From Cuneatibacter caecimuris (lineage in GTDB: Bacteria > Bacillota > Clostridia > Lachnospirales > Lachnospiraceae), in the NCBI RefSeq assembly GCF_004216775.1, contig NZ_SGXF01000006.1, positions 145,299 to 209,298 of the forward strand: a stretch of DNA of 64,000 bases. Reading direction: 5' to 3'. Made by a program: the position numbers and the translations under genes. Under the pieces are notes generated by a model. The model saw only the letters and a program-made list of their open reading frames with translations. It ran no database searches and was not told where the DNA came from. Shown here piece after piece: positions 34,404-45,407 of this stretch (positions within the stretch are counted from its first letter, which is position 1; each line of letters begins with the position of its first letter).

Positions 34404-36098
34404 TTATGGATTCCTCAGCTTCTCTGTTACTTCCCAGAACCGCCGTTCCAACTCCTCCTTTTCTTCCGGAGACTTTGCCCGGGCCAGCTGCCCGGCCAGC
34501 CGAGCCTGTTCCAGTTCCAAAAGCAAACGGTCTTCTTCTGTAAGTTTACCTGCCTGGCCAGGTTTTAGATTTCCTCTTCTCTTCTCCGATTCTTCAAATT
34601 GTTCAAGGTTACCATGAAATTTATATATTTTACGATCTCGTATCACCAGCAAGTCATCCGCCGTCCGATTCACCAGTTCTCTGTCATGTGACACATACAG
34701 CACGGTGCCTTCATAGCTTCGGATCTGTTCCTGCACAGCTTCCATGGACGGCAGATCCAGATAATTGGTGGGCTCATCCAGGAGCAGCACATTAGACGCG
34801 GACACCAGGAGCATGGCCAGGGCCAGTTTTACTTTTTCTCCTCCGCTGAGTAATCCGGCCGGCTGATTCAGACTTCCTGACGAAAACAATAATCCGTCCA
34901 ACACGGCCCGCACTGCCGCTTCTGTCTGTACGCTGTTTTCCAGCACGTTATCCAGAACGCTGCGGCGGCGGTTCAGCTCCGCCAGATTCTGTGTCAATAT
35001 GCCCAGTCGGGCCTTAGGCACGATCCTGATGGGATTTTCCATATCCTGCAGAGTCTTTGCACCGCCGATTAAACGCAGCAATGTAGTTTTTCCGCACCCG
35101 TTGGGGCCGATAACAGCAGTCTTCCTGCCGTTTGTCACAGAAAAAGATGTATCTGAAAAAATGACTTTTCCTGTGGCTTCATAAGAAAAACTGAGGTGGC
35201 TCGACTGAATTACTCTCTTATTTTCCGGCGGATCAGTACGTTCAAAACACAGGCGGATTTTCAAAGGTTCTCTGGGCTTTTCTCTGACCTCCAGATGGGC
35301 GGCCCGCTTTTCTGCGTTGACAGCTGCCTGATGCATGCTCTTTTGCTTTCCACCATAATTTCTTCCTACAATACAGAGAAAATTCCTCATTCTGGCTTCT
35401 TTGGGGTCCATCCCCCTGGGAACCTTAACCATACGTTGGGCTTTTTTCCTCTTTTCTTCCGCCACCTGTTCCAGCCTGCTCTTTTCCTTTTGATATTCCA
35501 GGTATTCCAGTTCCTTCCGCCTGCGCTCCTCCTGTCTGCTCTGTGCATAATCAGAATAAGAGCCTGAATATTTTCGGATCTCTCCCTCCTCAATTTCCCA
35601 TACAGAACTGCAGATCTGATCCAAAAATGCTCTGTCATGGCTGATACATAAAAATGTCTCGGCCTTACCCAGCAATTCTGTGAGCATTCTGATTCCTTCT
35701 ATATCCAAATTTGCCGTAGGTTCATCCAGAAAAAGAATATGGCTGGGCCTGCAAAGCGCCCGGGAAAGTTTCAGCCGCATTTCTTCTCCGCCGCTGACTT
35801 CCGTTTGTTTCGCCGCCTCCCTTACCTTCCACAATTTCTCAGCCTCTCCTGGCAGCCCTTCGGCCCAGTCCTCCGTTTCACACTCCTGCCGGCAAAAAGA
35901 TACCGCCCCTTTCCGGACCACCGATCCCTCATCAGGTTCCAGATCTCCGGCCAGCAGCCGCAGCAGCGTGGTTTTTCCGGAGCCGTTGGCTCCTACAATT
36001 CCGATCTTGTCCCCAGTATAGACAGACAGTTCTTCCGCCTTTACAATCAGACGGTCCCCATAAAATTTCTTTAAATTTCTTCCTTCCAGCAATAACAA
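34404..36098 (-). CDS. ABC-F family ATPase (possible ribosomal protection protein)
   Basis: Soluble protein with two ABC domains and no membrane part, about 564 residues. Domain one: GANGSGKTT, SGGEEMRLKLSRAL, LFLDEPTANLD. Domain two: GPNGCGKTT, LSGGEKVKLALAML, LLLDEPTNYLD. A charged ~80-residue linker lies between, followed by a charged C-terminal tail. The family includes antibiotic-resistance proteins of the Lsa/Vga/Msr type as well as housekeeping factors. I take the TTG at 36098 (SD AGGAGGG) as start, since sequence homology begins there; an ATG at 36143 is an alternative. It is preceded by a ~390-base leader typical of inducible members. Confidence 0.88.
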   Translation of the reverse strand: MLLLEGRNLKKFYGDRLIVKAEELSVYTGDKIGIVGANGSGKTTLLRLLAGDLEPDEGSVVRKGAVSFCRQECETEDWAEGLPGEAEKLWKVREAAKQTEVSGGEEMRLKLSRALCRPSHILFLDEPTANLDIEGIRMLTELLGKAETFLCISHDRAFLDQICSSVWEIEEGEIRKYSGSYSDYAQSRQEERRRKELEYLEYQKEKSRLEQVAEEKRKKAQRMVKVPRGMDPKEARMRNFLCIVGRNYGGKQKSMHQAAVNAEKRAAHLEVREKPREPLKIRLCFERTDPPENKRVIQSSHLSFSYEATGKVIFSDTSFSVTNGRKTAVIGPNGCGKTTLLRLIGGAKTLQDMENPIRIVPKARLGILTQNLAELNRRRSVLDNVLENSVQTEAAVRAVLDGLLFSSGSLNQPAGLLSGGEKVKLALAMLLVSASNVLLLDEPTNYLDLPSMEAVQEQIRSYEGTVLYVSHDRELVNRTADDLLVIRDRKIYKFHGNLEQFEESEKRRGNLKPGQAGKLTEEDRLLLELEQARLAGQLARAKSPEEKEELERRFWEVTEKLRNP

Positions 36099-36488
36099 AA
36101 AAATCCCTCCTGCCTGAAAGCCGGAAGAATCTTCAAACGCCATGATGCCGCACAACAGCTCCGTCCTGTCCGTTCCACAGGGCAGGACAAAACATAAAGA
36201 ATCCGGCTCGCCGGACTCGCGCACTGAAGCGCGGTTCCTTTAGGGGCCATATTTCCTTAGCGTGTAGTGCGCATCCCCGGAGGGTTTTGTTTCATAGGAA
36301 ACACAGCTTCCTATGAAACAAAGCAGGCAGGTTTCCCCTGCGCGCTATGGCATGATCCGATTTTCCGGCAGATTTCTGCAATCAAACGAGAACCTCTGTG
36401 GTTCTTATGCATCAATATCAGCTGCCATACTCACCGAATCAACATGTACCAAGCACCTTTCAGGATTACCTGCCCTTTCTTTTTTCTG
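36099..36488 (-). promoter_or_regulatory. Long structured leader of the ABC-F gene
   Basis: About 390 bases separate the inferred transcription start from the ABC-F start codon, with no full gene. On the minus strand there are two very short reading frames (ATG..MLIR-stop and ATG..MADIDA-stop), several hairpins and a copy of the dispersed repeat. A GTCCTGCC segment can pair either with GGACAGGAC or with the GGCAGGAGGG ribosome-binding region. CCCTCC within the repeat could also pair with GGAGGG. This suggests attenuation or ribosome-site masking, but is not proven. Confidence 0.45.
36200..36322. repeat. Dispersed structured repeat, copy B
   Basis: Stem GCGCACT (36229-36235) / AGTGCGC (36266-36272), followed by ATCCCCGGAGGGTTTTG. 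It ends in a perfect 12-bp palindrome GTTTCATAGGAA / TTCCTATGAAAC (36289-36300 and 36308-36319). Core and layout match copies at 5.8 kb and 52.7-53.1 kb. Confidence 0.6.
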
Positions 36489-37346
36489 TTAATTAATATA
36501 CCCTCCTTCTTTTATACTGTCAAGAACTTTTCGATTTTCTTCCCGCTTTATTCCCGCTGCCTGCAGAAGACGCCTGTATCTGCCCGGAGGACATCCCTCC
36601 CATTTTTTAAACTGCCGGCAGAAAAAGCAGGGGTCTCCATAGCCCAGCTTTTCGGCGATTCGTTCCACACTGTCCCCGGAATCCCTCAGCAGCAATTTTG
36701 CCTGATTAATCCTTACGCCAATCACATATTCTGACAGAGGTTTTCCTGCCGTGCCGGCAAATATGCGCCCGAAATAATCAACGGAATATCCAAATTCCAT
36801 CGCCAGATCTGCCAATCGGTATTTACCTCCGGGATTCTGCTGAATCCGCCGGCACAAAGCCTGGATCTGGCTGCCCGCCGGAGTCTGAATTCCTCCAGAT
36901 GCAAGCCGGTCCTGTCCGGAAATCTCATCTAAAACAGACTGGAGCCAATGTCCGGCTTCCTCCTCCCTGCTCCCGTTCCAGGCATCCAGGATTTTAAATA
37001 GAAGCTGCCTGACAAATTCGAATTCCCGCAGCTGTCGAAACAGCGGAATTTCTTCCTCCAGGCACGCGGGTGTCCCATCTCCTTTTAGAACGTCAAAGTG
37101 TAAGTGGATCACCGTCATGCGGTTCTGGAGATTCTGCCTGCCTATATAATGTCCTCCCGGCCGCAGAAGCATACAAGACCCTTCCGATACCAGAAATTCC
37201 TGATCCTCTACTGTAAGAACCCCTTCTCCCTGCAGCACTGTCCACAGATCATAATCCGGCAGCGGATACCTGGACGTATCCCACTCCCAGTCTCTTCTGC
37301 ACACGGTCATGCCACAGGAATGAATCATAATTTTTCTCTCTTCCAT
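36489..37346 (-). CDS. AraC-family regulator with cupin-like sensor
   Basis: About 285 residues. The N-terminal part is a cupin-like sugar-sensing arm (LWTVLQGEGVLTVEDQEF, LLRPGGHYIGRQ). The C-terminal ~100 residues hold two helix-turn-helix motifs (YRLADLAMEFGYSVDYFGRIF and SVERIAEKLGYGDPCFFCRQFKK). The start is uncertain because no good Shine-Dalgarno is visible; 37346 is the first ATG, 37328 the next. It is divergent from the isomerase-like gene, which it probably controls. Confidence 0.82.
   Translation of the reverse strand: MEERKIMIHSCGMTVCRRDWEWDTSRYPLPDYDLWTVLQGEGVLTVEDQEFLVSEGSCMLLRPGGHYIGRQNLQNRMTVIHLHFDVLKGDGTPACLEEEIPLFRQLREFEFVRQLLFKILDAWNGSREEEAGHWLQSVLDEISGQDRLASGGIQTPAGSQIQALCRRIQQNPGGKYRLADLAMEFGYSVDYFGRIFAGTAGKPLSEYVIGVRINQAKLLLRDSGDSVERIAEKLGYGDPCFFCRQFKKWEGCPPGRYRRLLQAAGIKREENRKVLDSIKEGGYIN
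36495..36523 (-). promoter_or_regulatory. Promoter of the ABC-F transcript inside the AraC gene end
   Basis: On the minus strand TTGACA (36518-36523), 17 bases, TATATT (36495-36500). It lies in the last codons of the preceding regulator gene and would start a ~390-base leader near 36488. Confidence 0.65.
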
Positions 37347-37440
37347 AACGTCATAGTACAATATCTTAACGCAATAATCAATAGTTAACCCGGCGTTTTT
37401 CTAAGATAATAAAATCAGTTTAAAAAAGGAGGTTTCTATT

Positions 37441-38772
37441 GTGAAAACGAAAATCAAATTTGTCCTTCAGGCAAAGCCTGAGAACACCCCCGGCTGGCCC
37501 CATATCAATTTTAATTACCGGCAGGCCGCGGACCAAATGCTTTCTGTCATGCAGGCCAGGATGCCTGAAGCCTGCTTTGATACCCTGATCACCTCTGACG
37601 AGCAGGGCGCCCGGGACAGTTTTGCGTCTGACCGGGAAAATTATGACGGGCTTGTTCTAATCACCGCAACCAATAACCCCACCCTCTATCATGCTTACTG
37701 CGATCTGGCGGACACACAGTTTCCCGTCATCATTGCAGATCTACCTCACGGCGGAAGCGGCGCTTTTCTGAACGCCGCAACCAGAGTGTACAAAGAAAAT
37801 CTGCCTGTCGGCCTGGTTTCCTCAATGGACTACAGAGATCTTGCCGAGACCGTACAGATTATTGAAGTGCTGAAAGAGCTGAAGGAAAATAAAATACTGA
37901 TCGTCAGCGACAATCCTGACAATCCCTTTTTCTCTTCCGCCAAGCGGGAAGGGCTGGAAAAGCACTGGGGTGTGGGATGCGTCATCAAAAACAGCGCCGA
38001 TGTATTCAGCCTGTATGACAGCATTCCTCTCGGACAGGCAGAAGCGCTGGCTGACCGTTGGCTGAAAGACTGTATCCGTCCTGTAGAACCCGACCGGGCG
38101 GAAATTGTCCGCAGCGCAAAGCTGTATTATACTCTGGAAAAATTAAAAGAACAGGAGGGATGCTCTGCTGTCACGGTGGATTGCCTCAGCCTTTTTTACG
38201 GCAACAGAATGAAGGCATACCCCTGCCTGGCTTTTTTTGAAATGTTGAACAACAAAGAAGTGGGGATCTGTGAAGCTGATGTGGATTCTGTTCTCTCCGC
38301 ACTGATCTCCCGGTATGGCTTCAACCGCCCCGGCTTTGTGTCTGATCCGGTGATCGATACCTCCAGCGGACAAATCATCTATGACCACTGTGTATGCAGC
38401 AGCCGTATGTCCGGCTATGATGACCCCAGATCCTGTGAATATTATATCCGCAGCCATGCGGAAGACCAGAAAGGCGCGTCTGTTCAGACTTTGCTTCCGC
38501 TGCAGCAGCCTGTCACTACATATCGTTTCAACACAGACTGCCATGCATTCTGCATCCACAGCGGCACTGCTGTAGGCAATGTGGGCCTGGACAGAGGCTG
38601 CCGTACCAAGCTGGCGGCAGAGAGCAATGTGCGCAGCATTATGAAAAACTGGAATATGGATATCTTCGGATGGCACAGAGTGACTGTATATGGGGATTGG
38701 AGGGATAAGCTGATGAACCTGGCCCGCATGAAGGGAATGCGGATTATTGAGGAAGACGAAGGGCGTTTCTGA
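37441..38772 (+). CDS. L-fucose/L-arabinose isomerase-family protein
   Basis: 443 residues with the family order: an N-terminal alpha/beta domain (QAADQMLSVMQ, DGLVLITATNNPTLYHAYC), a central domain and a C-terminal domain (FNTDCHAFCIHSGTAVGN). The start is GTG at 37441, 9 bases after AGGAGG. Catalytic identity is not certain, since the usual fucose isomerase metal-ligand pattern is only partly recognisable. A divergent AraC regulator supports a sugar-catabolic role. No sugar kinase or aldolase is adjacent. Confidence 0.7.
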   Translation: MKTKIKFVLQAKPENTPGWPHINFNYRQAADQMLSVMQARMPEACFDTLITSDEQGARDSFASDRENYDGLVLITATNNPTLYHAYCDLADTQFPVIIADLPHGGSGAFLNAATRVYKENLPVGLVSSMDYRDLAETVQIIEVLKELKENKILIVSDNPDNPFFSSAKREGLEKHWGVGCVIKNSADVFSLYDSIPLGQAEALADRWLKDCIRPVEPDRAEIVRSAKLYYTLEKLKEQEGCSAVTVDCLSLFYGNRMKAYPCLAFFEMLNNKEVGICEADVDSVLSALISRYGFNRPGFVSDPVIDTSSGQIIYDHCVCSSRMSGYDDPRSCEYYIRSHAEDQKGASVQTLLPLQQPVTTYRFNTDCHAFCIHSGTAVGNVGLDRGCRTKLAAESNVRSIMKNWNMDIFGWHRVTVYGDWRDKLMNLARMKGMRIIEEDEGRF

Positions 38773-38789
38773 ACTGCGGTCTTTGCTGT

Positions 38790-38975
38790 GGGGGGGAGGC
38801 ACGGAGAGTCGCGGAGAGGGAGCAGATAAAACTCCTGCGGCTCCATGCCTTACGGCTATAGCCGCCTCCGTTTTATCTGCCCCCTCTCTGCCGGGGTTGC
38901 TTCCGGCCGCTCCGTGCCTTATGGCTATCGACGCATCTGTTTTATCTGCCCCCCTCTGCGGGGGGCTGGCTGCGT
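38790..38975. repeat. Duplicated palindromic repeat between convergent genes
   Basis: Two ~60-bp direct repeats (about 38839-38899 and 38909-38968) share TGCCTTACGGCTAT-like and GTTTTATCTGCCCCC sequences. Within them GCAGATAAAAC (38822-38832) pairs perfectly with GTTTTATCTGC (38870-38880), and the loop contains the palindrome CGGCTATAGCCG (38853-38864). It lies between the isomerase-like gene and smpB and could also end transcription. It differs from the other repeat family. Confidence 0.65.
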
Positions 38976-38983
38976 GAATTTAC

Positions 38984-39451
38984 TCAGCCTAGATTCCTGA
39001 TTTTAAATTCTTTTTCTGCTTCTCTTTTCTGGTCTTTTTTGGCGATGTCCTGGCGTTTGTCGTAAAGCTTTTTGCCTTTTGCCAGGGCAATCTGCATTTT
39101 TACCAGGCTGCCTTTGAAATAGACCTGAAGCGGCACCACAGTATATCCTTTTTCGGCGGATCTGCCGATGAGCTTGTTGATCTCGCTGCGGTGCAGCAGG
39201 AGCTTCCTGGGGCGGAGAGGGTCTTTGTTGAAGATATTGCCTTTTTCATAGGGGCTGATGTGCATGCTATAGACGTACACCTCTCCTTTTTCCAGCCGGA
39301 TGAAGGATTCCTTCAGGCTGCAGCGGCCCATCCGCAGGGATTTCACCTCTGTGCCCACCAGCTCCATCCCGGCTTCAAAGGTATCTTCAATAAAATAATC
39401 ATGCCTGGCTTTTTTGTTATTTGCAATCAGTTTTATACTTTCCTTGCCCAT
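38984..39451 (-). CDS. smpB: SsrA-binding protein SmpB
   Basis: 155-residue partner of tmRNA in trans-translation rescue of stalled ribosomes. It has [38 protein letters not shown] and the basic C-terminal tail ([20 protein letters not shown]) that enters the mRNA channel. It follows rnr by 22 bases in the secG-rnr-smpB order usual in Firmicutes. The tmRNA gene itself is not in this window. Confidence 0.97.
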   Translation of the reverse strand: MGKESIKLIANNKKARHDYFIEDTFEAGMELVGTEVKSLRMGRCSLKESFIRLEKGEVYVYSMHISPYEKGNIFNKDPLRPRKLLLHRSEINKLIGRSAEKGYTVVPLQVYFKGSLVKMQIALAKGKKLYDKRQDIAKKDQKREAEKEFKIRNLG

Positions 39452-39473
39452 ATTTCCAATCCTACCTCCTCTG

Positions 39474-41609
39474 TCAGATCCGGCTGTTAGCCAGCCGGAA
39501 ATCTATGGTCCGCAGAACGGGATCAGCCTGTTCTACAACAATTCTGACCCGCTGGCCCAGCTTGAATTCCCTGCCGCTCATTTCTCCGGTCAGGCTGTAA
39601 CTCTCTTCCCGGAACTGATAATAGTCATCCTCCAGGCTGTTCACGTGGACCATGCCCTCCACGGTATTGGGCAGCTCTACATAAAACCCATAGCCGGTCA
39701 CCCCGGAAATCACACCTTCCAGTTCTTCGCCCAGATGTCTTGTCATATACTGTGTCTTTTTATATTTTTCCACATCCCGTTCGGCTTCTTCCGCACGGCG
39801 CTCTGTGCTGCTGGACTGCAGCGCCACCCCGGGAAGAATTTTCCGGTAGTGGGCCTGTCTCGCTTCGTTCAGCTCTCCATGCAGGTTTTCCTTGATAATC
39901 CTGTGGATCTGCAAGTCAGGATACCGCCTGATGGGCGAAGTAAAATGGCAGTAGTATTCTGCCGCCAGGCCGAAGTGGCCGTTTCCCTCCACATCATAGC
40001 GCGCCTGCTTCATGGAGCGGAGCATCAGCCTGCTGATCAGCGGTTCTTCCGGGGTATTCTCCACCCGGTCCAGCAGGGCCTGAAGCTTTTTGGGATGGAT
40101 GCCCTGCCCGGAAATATGGAGGCTCAGGCCAAAGTTATTGATAAAAGTGGCAAAACTCTGAATCCGGTCTTCATCCGGTTTTTCATGGACTCTGTACAGA
40201 AACGGCTGCTGCTGCCAGTAATAGTCCTCCGCAATGGTCTCGTTGGCGCTGAGCATAAAGTCTTCGATCAGTTTTGTTGCGGAATTCCGTTCATAGGGTT
40301 TTATCTGTGTGGGGAAACCTTTTTCATTTAATAAGATTTTGGATTCAGGGAAATCGAAGTCTATGGAGCCCCGCTTTCTCCTGCGTTCCCGGATTAGAGA
40401 GGAAAGCCTCCCCATTCGCAAAAACAGTGGCGTCAACGCTTCATATTCCCGGCATACCTCAGGATCTTCCTCCTCCAGGATCTTCTTCACCGCAGTGTAA
40501 GTCATGCGGCGGTCTGAACGGATCACTGCTTCTGCAATCTCATGGCCCAGCATGGCGCCCTTTTCATCCAGCTCCATGATGCAGCTTAAAACAAGCCGGT
40601 CCACACCTTCATTCAGAGAGCAAATCCCGTTGGAAAGCCTGGGCGGAAGCATGGGGATCACCCGGTCCACCAGATACACGCTGGTGCCCCTTTTCAGCGC
40701 TTCCCGGTCCAGGGGCGTTCCCTCTTTCACATAGTGGCTCACATCAGCAATATGGACCCCCAGGAAATAGTGGCCGTCTTTTTCTTCCAGCGTCACCGCA
40801 TCGTCCAGATCCTTGGCATCCTCGCCGTCAATGGTCACCGTCTGCAGATGCCGGAGATCTTTTCTTCCCTGCAAATCCCGGGGCTCAACCTCTTCTGGTA
40901 TGTCCTCCAGCTGCTCCAGAACTTCCGGCGGAAAATCCATGGGAATATCGTAAGCTTTCGCGATGGATAAAATATCTGTGCCGGGATCTGTAATGCTGCC
41001 CAGAATTTCTTTGATTTCTCCCTCTGGGTTTTTCCCCTCCTCTCCGTAAGAAAGGATCTGGGCAACCACCTTCTGGCCGTTCTCCGCATTCATGGATTTC
41101 CCTTCCGGAATAAACAGGTCGGAGGAGAACTTCTGATTGTCCGGAATTACAAATCCATAGTGCCTGCTCTTCTGATAAGTTCCCACAATTTGAGAAACAG
41201 CATGCTCCAGAATTTTCACGATCCGGCCTTCCGCCCTGCGCTGCCCGGACGCAGGCCTCAGCACCGCGGCCTGCACCAGGTCTCCCGGCATGGCATTTTT
41301 TGTTTCTCCTGCGGGTATAAACAAATCCTGATTCAATTCATCGGATTCCACAAACCCAAAACCTCTGACATTGCTGACAAAACGGCCGTTTATCACTTCC
41401 TGCCCAGGTTTTGTATATTTTCCCCGGGACGACAGGCCGATCTTCCCTTCTGCAACCAGAATATCCAAAACAGTTTTCAGCTCTTCTCTTTTCTCCTTGG
41501 GAATGCCCAGCAAAATCGCCAGTTCTTTGATTTTCATCGGCCGGTACTGCGGGTCCTTCATCAAAGCCGTCAGCATCTGTTTTCTTTGATTTAATATCTC
41601 TTCTTCCAT
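39474..41609 (-). CDS. rnr: Ribonuclease R
   Basis: 711-residue 3'-5' exoribonuclease. An N-terminal helix-turn-helix-like region and cold-shock domains ([30 protein letters not shown]) lead to the RNB catalytic domain. That domain has the metal-binding Asp cluster [15 protein letters not shown] and [12 protein letters not shown]. The S1 domain ([16 protein letters not shown]) ends the protein. It works with SmpB/tmRNA to degrade defective mRNA. A group II intron lies immediately upstream, separating it from secG. Confidence 0.97.
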   Translation of the reverse strand: MEEEILNQRKQMLTALMKDPQYRPMKIKELAILLGIPKEKREELKTVLDILVAEGKIGLSSRGKYTKPGQEVINGRFVSNVRGFGFVESDELNQDLFIPAGETKNAMPGDLVQAAVLRPASGQRRAEGRIVKILEHAVSQIVGTYQKSRHYGFVIPDNQKFSSDLFIPEGKSMNAENGQKVVAQILSYGEEGKNPEGEIKEILGSITDPGTDILSIAKAYDIPMDFPPEVLEQLEDIPEEVEPRDLQGRKDLRHLQTVTIDGEDAKDLDDAVTLEEKDGHYFLGVHIADVSHYVKEGTPLDREALKRGTSVYLVDRVIPMLPPRLSNGICSLNEGVDRLVLSCIMELDEKGAMLGHEIAEAVIRSDRRMTYTAVKKILEEEDPEVCREYEALTPLFLRMGRLSSLIRERRRKRGSIDFDFPESKILLNEKGFPTQIKPYERNSATKLIEDFMLSANETIAEDYYWQQQPFLYRVHEKPDEDRIQSFATFINNFGLSLHISGQGIHPKKLQALLDRVENTPEEPLISRLMLRSMKQARYDVEGNGHFGLAAEYYCHFTSPIRRYPDLQIHRIIKENLHGELNEARQAHYRKILPGVALQSSSTERRAEEAERDVEKYKKTQYMTRHLGEELEGVISGVTGYGFYVELPNTVEGMVHVNSLEDDYYQFREESYSLTGEMSGREFKLGQRVRIVVEQADPVLRTIDFRLANSRI

Positions 41610-41672
41610 ATTCCTCCAGTCTTTTATTTTCTGTCAGAAAGGGCTTTCTTAAAGGAATTTTCCCTGACAGAA

Positions 41673-43533
41673 ATCGAGTAGGAGAAATTTCCCATCATTG
41701 GGAAATTTCGACCTCTCACACCACCGTGCGTACCGTTCGGTACACGGCGGTTCAATCAACTTAACAAGTAACACGCCTTTCGGTGTAGTAATCTAACATT
41801 GAGATTAGTCCAAATGAGGCTAATCTCTTGTTATTTATAGCCACATTAACAGCGCCTTTGTTGCATACGTAGGCAATCCTTGACCCTGTATAAGCAACTC
41901 TCCGTGCTGTGTTTCTGTCTATTCCTAACTTTACAAGGTTCTTTTCTCTGTTTTGTGGCGTTTTCCAATGTTTCCAAATACACATGCGTAGTCTATAACG
42001 AATGTTACTGTCCATTTTCGCACATAGCGTTTTCATGCTACCTGTCTTGAAGTAGTTAATCCACCCTCTGATTAATTCATTGAGTTTCTGCACTTTATTA
42101 GCGTTACTTACTCCCCAACTTCTGCAAGTGAGCTGTTTCATCTTCGTCTTGAATTTCGCTACAGATTTTTCATGTGGTTTTGCCTTAAATTGGTGTGCCC
42201 TACTGTCAAAGTAGAATCCAAATCCAAGATACTTATGACCATTTGGTCTGTCTACCCTGCTCTTTGTCATATTTACCTTGAGCCCCAGTTTCTCTTCAAT
42301 AAACTTCGTGAGATTTCTCATCACTCTCTTTGCTGACATTTCACTTCCGGCCATAATAATACAGTCGTCTGCATATCTGACAAAGTTCAGTCCTCTTTGT
42401 TCCATTTCCTTATCAAGCTCATTTAACATGATATTGGCAAGGAGTGGTGACAGATTTCCTCCTTGTGGTGCTCCTATCGCAGATTCCTTGTATTCATCAT
42501 CTACCATGATTCCACTAACAAGAAACTTCCTGATCATTGAAATAACGTCTCCGTCCTTGATTGTTTTACCAATTAAGGTCATCAGTTTATCATGATTTAC
42601 TGTATCAAAGAACTTCTCTAAGTCAATGTCAACAATCCAGTCATAGCCGTCATTCATCATATCTAGTGCTGTGATGATTGCCTGCTGGGCGCACCTATTC
42701 GGTCTGAATCCATAACTATGGTCATGGAATTGATCTTCATAGATTGGTGTTAATACCTGTGCTATGGCTTGCTGTACAAATCGGTCTGTTACTGTTGGTA
42801 CTCCCAGGTTTCTGACTCCTCCGTCTGACTTTGGTATCTCCACTCTGCGTACTGGCTGAGGCTTATATTTCCTTGTCCTCAACTGTTCCTTGATGATTTC
42901 GCCGTTCTTTGCTAGGTGTTCCTTAAGTCCCGTGTACTTCATTCCGTCCACGCCCTCTGCACCTTTGTTTCATACGACTTGCAGATATGCTGTGTTGAGA
43001 TTCTCTTTACTTAATATCTGCTCCATTAGACTACTTGTGTCCATGCGTTCGTTCCTTTCCATCTCGCTGGAATTGACCACCCTTTTCCCGATTGGGTACG
43101 GCAGATGTTGTCTTTTCTGCAATCAAGACTCTACTAAAACTGATTGATTGTTCGCCCCTTTGCTCCATTTCCATTACGGAAACTTCTTCACTACTATGGG
43201 CTCTGCTGACTTCTCACAGTTCGTTGTTACTGGGCTAATGAAACCTCTGCGAGACCTCCACGCTTAAGGTGCACGCTCTTTCCCTCCATATATCCGCCAC
43301 ATTTACTCTGCTACTACAAATGTGATAGTTATTAGACTTCGTCGCTCTTTGCCGACTTATCTCTCGCAGCCTAGCCTTATATGTGATTTCTGTCCGTCGG
43401 ACCAGAGGTTTGCTTACAGCTTCCTTCAGATTTTACCTCACGATAAACACCCTTGCTGTTCAGCTATACACTTCCCACTATCTGGGTGTGTTCGGGACTT
43501 ACACCCGTTAGAACGCGCCCATGGCGCGCAAAC
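41673..43533 (-). mobile_element. Group II intron, probably class C (about 1.86 kb)
   Basis: The minus-strand 3' part shows a domain V-like hairpin (GAACCGCCGTGTACC / GGTACGCACGGTGGTGTGAG). A domain VI-like stem (AAATTTCCCAATGATGGGAAATTT) follows and ends at TACTCGAT (AT end near 41673). The 5' end is placed near 43533 at GTTTGCGCGCC, about 4 bases after the T tract of the secG terminator. Insertion right after a terminator hairpin and the short RT lacking an endonuclease domain fit class C. The 43045-43533 stretch holds the 5' RNA domains, with no other gene. Boundaries are accurate to a few bases. Confidence 0.85.
41761..43044 (-). pseudogene. ltrA: Group II intron reverse transcriptase/maturase with in-frame stop
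   Basis: The full reading frame begins at the ATG 43044 (MDTSSLMEQILSKENLNTA) and runs to 41761, 427 codons. Codon 25 is TGA (42970-42972) where related proteins have an Arg codon (VVRNKG), consistent with one CGA-to-TGA change. Downstream, the RT domain is intact: GGVRNLGVPTVTDRFVQQAI, IVDIDLEKFFDTVNHD, GAPQGGNLSPLLANIMLNELD and the catalytic FVRYADD. The maturase X domain has GWINYFKTG. No endonuclease domain. A restart at the Met at 42951 would lose the N-terminus, so activity in cis is doubtful. Confidence 0.88.
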
Positions 43534-43565
43534 AAAGAAAAACACTCTTGCAGCAAGAGTGTTTT
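43534..43565 (-). terminator. secG terminator and intron target
   Basis: Perfect stem AAAACACTCTTGC / GCAAGAGTGTTTT on the minus strand followed by TTTCTTTG, about 15 bases after the secG stop. The intron begins immediately after it. Confidence 0.85.
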
Positions 43566-43578
43566 CAATACTTTCACA

Positions 43579-43824
43579 TTAGTTCAGCCATTTCAGATTC
43601 AAAACCACTGCCAGAATCAAAAACAGGATTACCATGTATTTGGTGGCTTTCTCCAGCTTGCCTTCCATGGATCGTCCTTTATTCTTGCCCCAGTAGGTTT
43701 CTGCCGCGCCGCTGATCGCGCCGGACAGTCCGGCGGACTTCCCTTCCTGCAACAAAATAATCACTGTCAATGCAAGGCCGATCAAGACCATAATCACTGT
43801 CAAAACAATCCGTAAAATCTCCAT
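43579..43824 (-). CDS. secG: Preprotein translocase subunit SecG
   Basis: 81-residue membrane protein with two transmembrane helices (LRIVLTVIMVLIGLALTVIILLQ and KYMVILFLILAVVLN). They flank a short loop with the conserved GKSAGLSGAISG segment. It assists SecYE in protein export. Normally followed by rnr and smpB; here the intron and a terminator intervene. Confidence 0.95.
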   Translation of the reverse strand: MEILRIVLTVIMVLIGLALTVIILLQEGKSAGLSGAISGAAETYWGKNKGRSMEGKLEKATKYMVILFLILAVVLNLKWLN

Positions 43825-43857
43825 TTCACACCTCCTGCGATAAACATCAATAGTTTA

Positions 43858-45324
<1,467 letters not shown>

Positions 45325-45356
45325 TCACTTTCCTGTGCAGCGCTGTAATTATTTGA

Positions 45357-45362
45357 TATAAT
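45357..45362 (+). promoter_or_regulatory. -10 element of the LytTR regulator gene
   Basis: TGATATAAT, an extended -10 (TATAAT at 45357-45362), about 45 bases before the start; no clear -35. Confidence 0.45.
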
Positions 45363-45407
45363 CATAGCAATGAAATACAGGTATACATATGATAAAAAGG
45401 AGATATT

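Noticed and set aside
36330..36488. Confident transcription attenuator with leader peptide for the ABC-F gene
   Set aside because: Short reading frames and a GAACC/GGTTC hairpin exist, but no hairpin with a good U tract, so I report only a structured leader.
38747..38977. 76-codon open frame with repeated PCL-AI-ASVLSAP peptide
   Set aside because: The periodic peptide is a by-product of the DNA repeat; no Shine-Dalgarno.
38772..38984. Possible tmRNA gene beside smpB
   Set aside because: The gap is only about 210 bases and is filled by the palindromic repeat; no tmRNA-like acceptor ends or tag frame.
43045..43533. Short open frames of 60-120 codons upstream of the intron RT
   Set aside because: This stretch is the 5' RNA part of the group II intron; the frames lack starts with ribosome binding sites and any domain.
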